Source: Bacteroidota bacterium
GTDB taxonomy: Bacteria > Bacteroidota > Ignavibacteria > UBA10030 > UBA8401
Length of the DNA: 53,838 nt
Reading direction: 5' to 3'
Assembly (NCBI GenBank): GCA_008933835.1
Contig: WBUG01000017.1
Coordinates: 1 to 53,838 of the forward strand
Under the pieces are notes generated by a model, which ran no database searches, was not told the origin of the DNA, and worked only from the letters and a program-made list of their open reading frames with translations. Positions 8,140 through 16,434 of the stretch are shown here, in pieces. A program made the translations under genes and the position numbers. Positions within the stretch are counted from its first letter, which is position 1. Every line of letters begins with the position of its first letter.

Positions 8140-8211
8140 GGGGGCACCTTTCGACGGTGAATGGATAGAGAGAACGGATGGACAGTGGAAATCGTGGGAA
8201 GATCGGTTCAT

Positions 8212-8251
8212 TGATTCATTGACCCAATGACTCAATGATTCATTAATCATT
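8212..8251. repeat. 8-bp tandem repeat array
   Basis: Five units in an 8-base register: TGATTCAT, TGACCCAA, TGACTCAA, TGATTCAT, TAATCATT. It lies between the LPP20-like gene and the beta-barrel gene. The period differs from the 7-bp arrays. Confidence 0.65.
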
Positions 8252-8267
8252 GTTCATAGATGATTGC

Positions 8268-9017
8268 TCATTGTTCCGCCCGAGCCAGTACGTAGTAGAC
8301 TTTCTTCTTCACATCCTTCCAGCGTGCGACGATGGTGATGTTCCGCAGGGTGACGTCGATCTGCTCGTCCTGCACATCCTGCGCTTCGAGCGCATCGCGT
8401 TTCTGCATCGACTTGACGGAGGTGCGTACGCTCCGTGCGAGCGCCATGACGGCGTTCTTCTCCGCGGTCTGCCATGAACTGGCGTCGTAGAAGAACTCCT
8501 GCGAAAATCCGACGCCGTAATGATAGCGTCCGTCGCGCATCCCCTCTTCCACCCATTTCGGCTGCCGGATGCGGGCGACGGAGACCCGGGCGCCGGAAAG
8601 GGAATCGACCGTGCATCCTTCCTCACCCGCCAGGACGAGCGTGCGGTTCCGGTCGATGTCCGTTGCGATGACCTTCATGACGGAGAGGTTACGTTCGGTC
8701 AGCGCGGTGTCGTACCGCTGTTCGAAGCTCGCCCCCATGGAATGCGCTCCCGCCTCGGTCATCCAGAACGCCTGTCCCCCGACGATGTGCAAGGCGTCGT
8801 ATCGCGCGGCCAGGTCGCATCCCATCCGGAAGGCGAACGCCACAGCGGAGTCGCGGTAGTACGTCGGTGCCGGTGCGATGACGGTGACGGCGCTTCGGCA
8901 GCCGGTCTCCCCCGGATAGAGGAACCAGCGGGGATACTCCTGCGCGCCGGCAGTGCTCACGATGAAGAGACCGGCCAGCAGGAGGCGGTGAACAGAATGC
9001 ATGGGGGATGCCGTCAT
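8268..9017 (-). CDS. LPP20-like exported protein
   Basis: 249 residues with a signal peptide (about 1-26, ending IVSTAGAQ). The C-terminal half carries the LPP20-type pattern: QPKWVEEGMRDGRYHYGVG, an alanine-rich helix (AEKNAVMALARSVRTSVKSM) and final strands ending KVYYVLARAEQ. A cysteine pair in the N-terminal part (about 41 and 69) could form a disulfide. LPP20-family proteins are envelope proteins of unclear biochemical role, first known from Helicobacter. The start at 9017 was chosen over one five codons downstream because AGGTG precedes it. It is one of three LPP20-like genes within 4.5 kb (see 9177 and 11398). Confidence 0.7.
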   Translation of the reverse strand: MTASPMHSVHRLLLAGLFIVSTAGAQEYPRWFLYPGETGCRSAVTVIAPAPTYYRDSAVAFAFRMGCDLAARYDALHIVGGQAFWMTEAGAHSMGASFEQRYDTALTERNLSVMKVIATDIDRNRTLVLAGEEGCTVDSLSGARVSVARIRQPKWVEEGMRDGRYHYGVGFSQEFFYDASSWQTAEKNAVMALARSVRTSVKSMQKRDALEAQDVQDEQIDVTLRNITIVARWKDVKKKVYYVLARAEQ

Positions 9018-9129
9018 AGGACACCTGTCGTTGATAGTCCGCAGGAATGTATCAAGGTTTACGGTCGGAAGAAACAGGAAAATGAAATACCATATCTTCA
9101 TATAGTCTCCTTCCGCCTTTAAAACGGAA

Positions 9130-9152
9130 CCGCCGGGATGTTCTCCCGGCGG
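9130..9152 (-). terminator. Intrinsic terminator of the LPP20-like lipoprotein gene
   Basis: Perfect 9-bp stem CCGCCGGGA / TCCCGGCGG with a 5-base loop, followed on the minus strand by TTCCGTTTT, starting 25 bases after the stop at 9177. Confidence 0.75.
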
Positions 9153-9176
9153 CCGATACGGCGTTCCAGAACGGTC

Positions 9177-9743
9177 TTACTGCTGACCCTTCTTGTAGTT
9201 CTCGTACTTCTGCACTTCGTCGTCCAGTTCCTTATAGGTCTGGGAGGCACGGAAGCGGGTGTAGAGCTGCTCGTTCTTCTTGATCTGTTCGCGCAGGGCT
9301 TCCTGTGCGGCGCCGAGCGGATACTCGATGAGCACGTACGCGCGCCAGTTGTTGCCGTCCTTCACGATCTTCTTCTGCTTCTCCTTCGAGCCGCTCAGGC
9401 TGGTTGAGACGACCGTCTTGGAGGCCTGGGTGAACTGGTCCAGCAACTGGGCATCGTCGCCGATGCCGGTCTCTTCCTGGAACCGTTTCTGCAGCGCGTT
9501 GATCTTCACTTCCACCTGCCGGCCGACCTCGGTGCGCGCGGCCTGGATGGCCTTGTCCACCGCCAGCTGCATGTCCTTGGAGGTGGAGGTGTTCACTGCA
9601 TAGAGGAAGTTCGGGTCGGTGGGAACATTGGCATACCATTCCGGGACGTCGCCGGTATCGGTCTGGGGAAGGGGCTGACTGCCGCCGCAGCCGATGAGGA
9701 ACAAGGCCACCAGAAGAGCCGCCAGGGATGTGTAAAGACGCAT
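9177..9743 (-). CDS. LPP20-like lipoprotein
   Basis: 188 residues. The N-terminus MRLYTSLAALLVALFLIGCG has a lipobox (LIGC), so it should be lipid-anchored, probably in the outer membrane. Next come DVPEWYANVPTDPNFLYAVN, the W/Y pattern shared with the neighbouring LPP20-like proteins, and a long helix (residues about 60-120) with AVDKAIQAARTEVGRQVEVK. The part WRAYVLIEYPLGAAQEAL is the conserved final strand-helix. The C-terminal 40 residues are charged coiled coil ending KKGQQ. The strong AGGAGG four bases before the ATG at 9743 fixes the start and suggests high expression. It has its own terminator at 9130-9152. Confidence 0.78.
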   Translation of the reverse strand: MRLYTSLAALLVALFLIGCGGSQPLPQTDTGDVPEWYANVPTDPNFLYAVNTSTSKDMQLAVDKAIQAARTEVGRQVEVKINALQKRFQEETGIGDDAQLLDQFTQASKTVVSTSLSGSKEKQKKIVKDGNNWRAYVLIEYPLGAAQEALREQIKKNEQLYTRFRASQTYKELDDEVQKYENYKKGQQ

Positions 9744-9861
9744 AGGTCCTCCTTGTATGAATGTGACTGGAATGAGTGAAAACGACCGGTATGACGCAGC
9801 CATTCGTTGATGTGCGAATATAGACAGTTTCCAAGTCAAATGAAAGTTACGAAACGGTCCG

Positions 9862-10626
9862 TCACTCCCCGAGTTGACGCAACTCACGTATCTGCCCCCG
9901 TACGATGGAAAAGACACGCCAGACGGTGCCCGATGCGTTCCGGGGCACCTGGAAGACGTGCAGCAGTCTCCCCTCCCCGTACACTGTGACGGTCGCCTTG
10001 GAACGGGAGAGCGCCTTCGAACCCTTGGCCGTCCGGTTCGAGTAATCGTAGACCTCGTACGTGTACTCGCCGTCGGGTGAGACGTTCTGCACGGTGACGG
10101 TCTCCGGACCGTATCCCTTCATCGCGTCGATATCGAGCTGTCCGGTGCCGTCCGCCAGCACCCGCATGTGACGGAACGAAAGATGGTACTCACCCTGCTT
10201 CATGAAGTGGGCGTCCAGATCGGCGGGCTCCCTGTCCCAGTCCACCGTCACCCGGAGATGTTTCACGTTGAGGAGCGGCGATACCGACATGCGGTTGAAG
10301 AAGAGTGTCCCGGCCATCACCTCGACCGGGAACTCCGCCGGGACGAATCCGTCCGCCGTGAACCGGACCGAAAGCGCTCCGTCCTCCTCGGGAGGCGGGA
10401 AGATCACTTTTCCCTCCTCATCCGTCACGAACGTACCGGCTCCCTGGATGACGACCGTTCCGCCCGGGACGGGCTGACCGGTCAGCGCGTGGAAGAAGCG
10501 GAGCGTGAGACTGCCCGAGTCCAGTTCCTCGAACACGTCCGTTGAGCGGGCTTTCACCTGCGCAGCGGCGTCGGTGAGCGCGGCGGAGAGGAGAACGGCG
10601 ATGAAGATGATGCGGTACATTTTCAT
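9862..10626 (-). CDS. Exported protein with DUF2135/YfaP-like domain
   Basis: 254 residues, signal peptide about 1-22 (ending TDAAAQ). Residues about 40-105 form a carboxypeptidase-regulatory-like beta-sandwich (SLTLRFFHALTGQPVPGGTV, then VTDEEGKVIF). Residues about 125-205 match the YfaP/DUF2135 type: LRVTVDWDREPADLDAHF and later SPDGEYTYEVYDYSNR, the 'V-x-W-x3-x-DLDxHv' pattern of extracellular beta domains. The protein has no catalytic motif that I can see, and its role is unknown. It follows the PrsW-like gene by four bases, so the two are surely co-transcribed; a GGAG lies seven bases before the start. Confidence 0.68.
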   Translation of the reverse strand: MKMYRIIFIAVLLSAALTDAAAQVKARSTDVFEELDSGSLTLRFFHALTGQPVPGGTVVIQGAGTFVTDEEGKVIFPPPEEDGALSVRFTADGFVPAEFPVEVMAGTLFFNRMSVSPLLNVKHLRVTVDWDREPADLDAHFMKQGEYHLSFRHMRVLADGTGQLDIDAMKGYGPETVTVQNVSPDGEYTYEVYDYSNRTAKGSKALSRSKATVTVYGEGRLLHVFQVPRNASGTVWRVFSIVRGQIRELRQLGE

Positions 10627-10630
10627 AGAG

Positions 10631-11335
10631 TCACTCCTTCCGTTCCCGGCGGCGGACGACCGTCGAATACCGGAACGGTGAATGTTCGTTGAGCAGTGAC
10701 ATCGCCCTGAACGAGAAGTGCACGCCCACGGCGAGCGACGCGAACGCCCCGCCGAAGATGAGCCAGAGGTCGTTCAGGGAGAGGAAGAGGTCGTACAGAC
10801 CGTGGAAGAGGACCGCGGTGGCCAGGCCGAGCGCCAGGTAGCGTCCGCCCCGGTTCCCGAACTTCTCCAGACCGACGAAGTATCCCATCAGGATGGAGAA
10901 CGATGCGTGGGCGGGGACCGCCGTGAACATCCGCGCCACGGCCGTCACCCAGCCGCCGCTCAGGACGTACAGGATGTTCTCCGCGGTCGCGAATCCCATC
11001 GAGATCATGCCGGCGTAGACGATGCCGTCGAAGGGTTCATTGAACTCGGCGTTCCGGTATGCCAAAAGCATCAGTGCCAGGAACTTCATCCCCTCTTCCG
11101 TAAGACCGACCACAAGGAAGTTCCGGACCGCGAGGTCCCACAACCGCACCGTTCCCGTCAACGGCGATGAGAGCAGGAACTCGATCAGCGCCGCGGGTAT
11201 GACCGCCAGGAATCCCGCGACGTACGTCAGTACGAGGAGCCGGAGCGGTTCCCTCTCGTACCGGTCCCGGAAGTACACGTACACCGCGATGGCGATGCCG
11301 GGAGCGACGGCAAGGGCAAAGAGGGAAAGGTCCAT
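10631..11335 (-). CDS. PrsW-family intramembrane metalloprotease
   Basis: 234 residues with about seven membrane segments. The PrsW family motifs are present in order: GLTEEGMKFLAL (EE-x2-K, metal/catalysis), FDGIVYAGMISMGFATAEN, an H in VPAHASFSILMG and an H in LFHGLYDLFL. PrsW cleaves the anti-sigma factor RsiW in Bacillus; relatives elsewhere have unknown substrates. An ATG at 11335 was preferred to the TTG two codons upstream; neither has a strong ribosome binding site. It is four bases from the DUF2135-like gene and close behind the 450-residue LPP20-like gene, placing it in an envelope gene cluster. A substrate among membrane-bound regulators is a reasonable but untested guess. Confidence 0.88.
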   Translation of the reverse strand: MDLSLFALAVAPGIAIAVYVYFRDRYEREPLRLLVLTYVAGFLAVIPAALIEFLLSSPLTGTVRLWDLAVRNFLVVGLTEEGMKFLALMLLAYRNAEFNEPFDGIVYAGMISMGFATAENILYVLSGGWVTAVARMFTAVPAHASFSILMGYFVGLEKFGNRGGRYLALGLATAVLFHGLYDLFLSLNDLWLIFGGAFASLAVGVHFSFRAMSLLNEHSPFRYSTVVRRRERKE

Positions 11336-11397
11336 CGACAATGAAAGTGAAAAAAGGAAAAAGAAAAGAGAAAATGAGCGCCGAATCCGCGCGTTCG

Positions 11398-12750
11398 TTA
11401 TTTCTTGAGCTGTTCCAGGATCTTCGGGATGACCTTCTTCTGCAGGTCCGCCGCGATCTCGTCGTACGCTTTCATCCCCGCCTTTTCGTGGTTGATGCTG
11501 ACCCCCTTCACGTTGTTGTACGACGTCTTGTACACCTCTTCGCCCGAATTAAGGTCCAGCACCGAAATGTTCGCATCCACGTACGTCGTGTACAACCCCG
11601 AGTACTCGCCGCCGTCCCGTCCGTTGGACTTGACGGTGATGAGCATGGCGGCCTTCGACGGGTCGTCCACGAACGTATAGCCGTTGGACGAGAGGGAGTT
11701 CTTGAGGAGCGGCTCGATGCGGGGAAGCTTCATCCGTACGCCGAAGAGCATCTCTTCCGTCTCGAACGCGAGGGAGAGCGAGACCACGTTCAGCGTGAAT
11801 CGCGCGTCCGGCACGGTGAAGCTGCGCGCCACCATCTCCAGAACGGGCGAAGCGTTCTGGCCGAGCAGCCCGGCGAGGTCCGCCTCGGCCCGCACCAGCT
11901 GCAACTTCTCGGAACCGGTCACTTTGGCGATCTGCGTCGCGGCGACGCCGGACTGACCGCTCTTGGCGGAGGGAACGATGTCCCCCGCGCCGCGGATGAA
12001 CGAGAAGCGGACGGGGAAGTTGACCACCGGAGCGGCGGCGGGACCGGCGGTGACGGTCACTTCCAGCGGCGACCGGAGCGGTTTGCCGACCTGCGCATCG
12101 AGCTTCGGCGTTCTGGCCTTCAGTTCCACCTGGTTCAGCAGCCCCTGCAGCGCGGTGAAGATCTCGTTGGTGAGGAAGATGGTGCCGGCGCCGAAGGGGA
12201 CCTCCATCGGTTCGTTGAGGAACTTCTCCACTGCGGCGAGCGCCTGCAGCTGGAACTGGAACGCTTCGGTCAGCGCACCGTTCTTCTCCGCCCCCTTCCC
12301 TTTCGAATAGAGGTCCGTTCCGAGCGCCGCCGCCTTCCGTTTCTTCTCCGCCTGGATGCGCTTATGTTCTTCGATGTTCAGCCGGTGGTAGACCCAGTAC
12401 TGTCCCTCCCCTTCCCAGGTATCGACCGCTTCGACCCCTTCCAGGTCCGCCCTGGTCGAGGTCTTCACCGCGGACTGGTACTCGGCGCTCAACTCGCCGA
12501 GCTTCTCCGACAGGCGGCTCATCTGCGCCGCGTCGATGGTGACGACGATCTGCTGGGCGATGTCGTTGAGCGCGGCGTCCTTCGCCCGCTGGAGGTACTC
12601 CTGCGCATTTCCGGCGGCGGGAACGACCCCGATGCCGTGGTAGTAGCCGGGCGTGTTGGGGCGTTTCTCCACCCACGACGGTTTTTTGCCCTGTGCGGGA
12701 AGGACGGCGGTGAGGGCAAGGAGAAGGAACAGGGAGACGAGTGTGCGCAT
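11398..12750 (-). CDS. Large LPP20-like exported protein
   Basis: 450 residues, signal peptide MRTLVSLFLLLALTAVLPAQ. The N-terminal LPP20-like part reads KPSWVEKRPNTPGYYHGIGV, then AKDAALNDIAQQIVVTIDA and YWVYHRLNIEEHKRIQAEK. A middle region (about 225-300) resembles an immunoglobulin-like or carboxypeptidase-regulatory-like fold (SPLEVTVTAGPAAAPVVNFP). The C-terminal region (about 335-450) carries FVDDPSKAAMLITVKSNGRDGG and a conserved strand pair with VYKTSYNNVKGVSINHEKAG, like LPS-assembly-lipoprotein or CsgG-type accessory domains. The function is unknown. It is 19 bases from the transglycosylase gene upstream. The related proteins at 8268 and 9177 are smaller. Confidence 0.7.
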   Translation of the reverse strand: MRTLVSLFLLLALTAVLPAQGKKPSWVEKRPNTPGYYHGIGVVPAAGNAQEYLQRAKDAALNDIAQQIVVTIDAAQMSRLSEKLGELSAEYQSAVKTSTRADLEGVEAVDTWEGEGQYWVYHRLNIEEHKRIQAEKKRKAAALGTDLYSKGKGAEKNGALTEAFQFQLQALAAVEKFLNEPMEVPFGAGTIFLTNEIFTALQGLLNQVELKARTPKLDAQVGKPLRSPLEVTVTAGPAAAPVVNFPVRFSFIRGAGDIVPSAKSGQSGVAATQIAKVTGSEKLQLVRAEADLAGLLGQNASPVLEMVARSFTVPDARFTLNVVSLSLAFETEEMLFGVRMKLPRIEPLLKNSLSSNGYTFVDDPSKAAMLITVKSNGRDGGEYSGLYTTYVDANISVLDLNSGEEVYKTSYNNVKGVSINHEKAGMKAYDEIAADLQKKVIPKILEQLKK

Positions 12751-12769
12751 GGTCGTACCTTGTGCGTGG

Positions 12770-13975
12770 TTAGTCGGTCCATTCGGTGTAGAGTCCCATC
12801 CGTTCGCTCACTTTAGCGACGTAGGAACGGGTCTCTTCGTACGGCAGGTTCTGTTTCAGATGCTCGAAGACCCCTTCCGGCCGAAGGGCGTTGATCTTCG
12901 GCAGCGCCTGCATCACGTTCCGTTTTCCGGTGAAGGCCTTCGCGACGTTCCCCGGGCCGGTGTTGTAGGCCGCGATAGCGCAGTAGACGCGGCTCTTCGG
13001 CTCCTTCACGCCGCGGAAGTCCACGGTGAGCAGCTTGGCGAGGTAGCCGCTGCCGAGTTCGATGTTGTTCTCCGCCGAGTACAGATAGTCGCCGGTGACG
13101 AGGGAGTCCTTCTTGTGCACGAAGAAGTACGCGTCCCGGGCGCCGGACTTCGGCACGAGCTGCATCAGGCCGTACGCCGGCACGTGCGAGCGGGCGCGCG
13201 GGTTGAAGAAGCTCTCGGTGTGCATCACGGCGAAGACGAGGGTGGGGTCCACCGCGAAGCGTTCCGCGTCCCGACGCACCGCGGTCCGGAAGTCGGCCGC
13301 ACGCCGTTTGAGGTGGTCCGGCACCAGCGGCACCTGCACTCCGATGATGACGCGCTTCACGCCGTCCTTCCCCGTCACGGATTCCCGCACCGGTTCCGCC
13401 GCGGCGACCGTCTGCTGCGCGAACTGCGCGGCGGTCTGCGCGGTGACCGGGCGTCCGTCCTTCGTCGGCAGCTGGTCGGCGATGAGGGGAGCGGATTCGG
13501 GTTTGAGACCGCTCTTCACTTCCAGCGGATCGGTACCGCCGCGCGCGACGGCAAGCTGCGCCACCTGCTCCCGGAGCCGCCGTTCCACCAGCGGCCGGTC
13601 CTTCGCTTCCGCCTCGGTCACGATCACCTCCACCACGGCCTTCCCCTTCTCGAAATCGACGGTGGAGCGGGACGAGAACGCCATATCGTACGATACGTAC
13701 TCCTTCCGCGTGCTCGTTTTGACCTGCGGCGTTCCCCACGTCCGGGCGATCTGTCCGGTGTACTCGCGGAAGAGCCGCTCCTGCTCCGCCACATACTCGT
13801 CGAACTGCCGTGTCACCTCGGCGGAGTACTGACGGAACGATTCCTCCTCCTGCACCGTTCCCTGTTGCTGTTCGCGGAGGAACTTCTCATACGCTTCCTT
13901 CTCGTCCGGCACCTGCGCCGAAACGGCGGAGGTGACGAGCATGACCGCGGCGAGGATGTACACGCTGCGTTTCAT
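12770..13975 (-). CDS. MltC-like lytic transglycosylase
   Basis: 401 residues, signal peptide MKRSVYILAAVMLVTSAVSA. The N-terminal region (about 25-80) is charged coiled coil followed by a DUF3393-like domain (about 85-225) as in MltC. The SLT domain (about 240-390) has the catalytic Glu in HTESFFNPRARS, then AYGLMQLVP, and AIAAYNTGPGNV: the three classic family-1 transglycosylase blocks. It should cleave peptidoglycan glycan strands, leaving 1,6-anhydro-MurNAc ends, in the periplasm. It lacks a lipobox, unlike E. coli MltC. GGAAGGAG lies seven bases before the start. It is packed between a PQQ propeller gene (15 bases) and an LPP20-like gene (19 bases). Confidence 0.9.
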   Translation of the reverse strand: MKRSVYILAAVMLVTSAVSAQVPDEKEAYEKFLREQQQGTVQEEESFRQYSAEVTRQFDEYVAEQERLFREYTGQIARTWGTPQVKTSTRKEYVSYDMAFSSRSTVDFEKGKAVVEVIVTEAEAKDRPLVERRLREQVAQLAVARGGTDPLEVKSGLKPESAPLIADQLPTKDGRPVTAQTAAQFAQQTVAAAEPVRESVTGKDGVKRVIIGVQVPLVPDHLKRRAADFRTAVRRDAERFAVDPTLVFAVMHTESFFNPRARSHVPAYGLMQLVPKSGARDAYFFVHKKDSLVTGDYLYSAENNIELGSGYLAKLLTVDFRGVKEPKSRVYCAIAAYNTGPGNVAKAFTGKRNVMQALPKINALRPEGVFEHLKQNLPYEETRSYVAKVSERMGLYTEWTD

Positions 13976-13990
13976 CGCGTCGCTCCTTCC

Positions 13991-16360
13991 TTATTGAGGT
14001 ACGACGAGAGCGGAGATCTCGTCCTTATGAACGAAGATGACGGCGGATGCATCCGGCATGACGAAGACGCCGCTCTCCGCGTCCGTTCTGATGCCATAGG
14101 TGAGCTTGCCGGTCTTCAGGCTCACGAGCTCAGCGCTCCCCTTCACGAAGGAAAAGAGCTGGTCCCGCAGAAAGAGGGGCCGGTACGAGACCGCATCGTC
14201 CGAGTACGACCATTCGCGGAGCCAGCGTTTCCGTCCGGTCGCCGGGTCGACCGATGCGACACCATCTTCACCGATGAGAATGAGCGTGCCCGCCTCGGGG
14301 TCCCAGTTCACCTGCAGCACCCGCGAGACGCCGCTGCCGTACGGTTCGCCCGCCACGGTCGCTGTGGTGAAGAGGGTGTTCTGGTCCTGCGTGAACCGTC
14401 CGTTCCCCGGCGGTTCCTTCATCCAGAACGACGACGGAACGAACAGTTCGCCCAGGTCGTACGTGCCGACGCCGCTGTCGGCGAATTCGAACGACCAGCG
14501 GAGAGAATCGGCCTTCTTCGGCTGCACCGCCTGGAGGTGGAGGAACTTCCGGGTGGCGAAGAGCAGTCCGTTGCCGTTCACCATAAAACGGCTCATGCTG
14601 TAGGACGGGAAGAGCAGACCGGGATGTTCGTCCAGTTCCCGGGACCACACCACGCGCCCCGTGCGGACATCCACGGCGATGAGCGCGGCATCATCCTCGT
14701 CCCATGCCACCTTCGAATCGGTCTTCTTTTTCTTCTCATCATATGTGTACTCGCGTTTGATGCCGCCGGTACGGAGGAGCAGCAGCGTGTCGACGAGCGC
14801 CATGTCGGTGACCGCTCCGTCCTTCAGGTCCTGTTCGATGAGCATCCAGGCGAGTGAAGCGGCCGCGGTGTCGATGGCGACCAGTTTGCGGTGTCCCGGA
14901 AGGATCTTCACCGAGCCGACGGTCAGCGGAGCCGCGAGGCCGTCGAATCCTCCTTTATAGGAGAGGTCCTGCGCGATCTTCATGAACACCTTCTTCTCGA
15001 TCCTGCCCGCCGCCAGATCGGCGATGACATATCCCTCACCGCCGTCGCGGTCCGTCCCCGGTTCGATCATGTCCGAAGCGGTATGGATGAGAAGGTGCGC
15101 TTTCCCGTCCGCCGCGGTGAGCGAGTACCGGAAGCCCGCCTGGTCATGCCCGAAGAACTGACCGCCATGGTTTGCCGGAATCGGAAGGGTCCGTTCCGGC
15201 ATCGATTCGTCCGCATGGGCGACCAGAGTGCGGTAGCGGACGGCGCCGGTGCGGGGGGAGAGACCGACGAGGATGAGCTGCAGGTCGTCCGACGGGTCCA
15301 GCACGGTCAGCACGGCCATCGTGTCCGAGGAGGAGACGAGGGAACGGACGAAGCCCCTGGCCGTCGGCGCCTTTTCGGCGGAGCGCCAGAGCACCGCGCC
15401 GGAGGAGAGATCGAGTCCGGTCATGCGGTTCTCGGTGCTGATGAGGGCGACGGAGGAAGAGTCAGTGGGGATGACGGTGATGGAGTAGATATCGTCTCCG
15501 TCCACCGTCACCTCGCCGGTGCGGGCGTTGCCGAAGGGGATGTGCACGGTCTTCTCGGCTCCGACCACGAAGCATCCGGCCGGAGACGGCAGCAGCGCAT
15601 TGAGCTTCGCGTCGAAGTCCATCGGTATGTACGACTTCTCCTTCGCCGCGGCCACATCGAGCACCAGCACGCCGCCGTCGAGCAGCAGGACCGCCGTGCG
15701 TCCGTCATCGCTGACGTGGGTCCACCGGCGCTGCTGCCGCACGAGGTCCATCGCCGGCTCGCTCTTCTTCCGCGTAAAGAGCGCCTTGCCGTTGAGCGTG
15801 TTCACGATCCGGACCTCGTCGGCCGCCGTGAACGCGATGTGCCGCGAGAGGGGCTCGAAGAGCAGCACGGCGGCCGCGCCGGCCTTCTTCAGGTCCGCAT
15901 TGTACTCCATCGGCGCGCGCCAGAGTTCCTTCCCGTCCGTCAGGGCGACGGCGAGGTCCGTCTCGCCGTACGAAAGGACGAGGATGGAATCGCACAGCGT
16001 CCTTCCGCTGAAGTCGGTCTGGTCGATCTCCGCATACCGTTTCTTCCACACCACCGCGTTCCGGCGGATGTTCCAGCAGAAGAGCGTGTCGCCGTCCCCT
16101 GCGACGAACAGGGAGTCGTTCAGCAGTTCCTGCGGCGCTTTGGGGCTATGGTCGTCGATGACGGCGCCCCACACCTTCCTTCCCGTGGCGTTCTCGTACA
16201 GCCAGACGTACTCGTCCGCCTGCACGAAGAGATGCGACCCGCCCCCGACGGGAGCGATGCGGGTGACGTCCTCGGGGAGTTCATACTTCCAATTGGAGAC
16301 CGGTTTGTTCTGTGCAGCGGCCAGCGAGAGGGTGAAGAGCAGAGCGATGAGCGTTCGCAT
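13991..16360 (-). CDS. Exported PQQ-like beta-propeller protein
   Basis: 789 residues with signal peptide MRTLIALLFTLSLAAAQ. The body consists of repeated PQQ-type blades with the G-x3-W signature, for example ATGRKVWGAVIDD, LTDGKELWRAPM, SSGAVLWRSAEK, RTGRVVWSRELD and ATGRKRWLREWS, enough for one or two eight-bladed propellers. Quinoprotein dehydrogenase residues are not evident, so it is more likely a scaffold or sensor, like BamB or signalling propellers, than an enzyme. A KKKKTD linker about residue 548 may separate two parts. No strong ribosome binding site precedes the ATG at 16360. It is probably co-transcribed with the transglycosylase gene 15 bases downstream. Confidence 0.82.
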   Translation of the reverse strand: MRTLIALLFTLSLAAAQNKPVSNWKYELPEDVTRIAPVGGGSHLFVQADEYVWLYENATGRKVWGAVIDDHSPKAPQELLNDSLFVAGDGDTLFCWNIRRNAVVWKKRYAEIDQTDFSGRTLCDSILVLSYGETDLAVALTDGKELWRAPMEYNADLKKAGAAAVLLFEPLSRHIAFTAADEVRIVNTLNGKALFTRKKSEPAMDLVRQQRRWTHVSDDGRTAVLLLDGGVLVLDVAAAKEKSYIPMDFDAKLNALLPSPAGCFVVGAEKTVHIPFGNARTGEVTVDGDDIYSITVIPTDSSSVALISTENRMTGLDLSSGAVLWRSAEKAPTARGFVRSLVSSSDTMAVLTVLDPSDDLQLILVGLSPRTGAVRYRTLVAHADESMPERTLPIPANHGGQFFGHDQAGFRYSLTAADGKAHLLIHTASDMIEPGTDRDGGEGYVIADLAAGRIEKKVFMKIAQDLSYKGGFDGLAAPLTVGSVKILPGHRKLVAIDTAAASLAWMLIEQDLKDGAVTDMALVDTLLLLRTGGIKREYTYDEKKKKTDSKVAWDEDDAALIAVDVRTGRVVWSRELDEHPGLLFPSYSMSRFMVNGNGLLFATRKFLHLQAVQPKKADSLRWSFEFADSGVGTYDLGELFVPSSFWMKEPPGNGRFTQDQNTLFTTATVAGEPYGSGVSRVLQVNWDPEAGTLILIGEDGVASVDPATGRKRWLREWSYSDDAVSYRPLFLRDQLFSFVKGSAELVSLKTGKLTYGIRTDAESGVFVMPDASAVIFVHKDEISALVVPQ

Positions 16361-16381
16361 AGGTGTCGTTCGTTGGATGGA

Positions 16382-16421
16382 CCCCGGCCGCGGAACGAGC
16401 GTTCCCCCCTGACGGCCGGGG
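16382..16421. terminator. Large GC hairpin between the M48 and PQQ genes
   Basis: CCCCGGCCG (16382-16390) pairs with CGGCCGGGG (16413-16421), with an inner hairpin GGAACG-AG-CGTTCC (16392-16405). There is no T-tract on the minus strand, so it may be an attenuating or processing element rather than a full terminator. Confidence 0.4.
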
Positions 16422-16434
16422 CGAAAAGTGAATG

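Noticed and set aside
7201-8160. Plus-strand open frame of 319 codons
   Set aside because: It covers the spacer and the opposite strand of the beta-barrel gene. It has no start signal and no motif.
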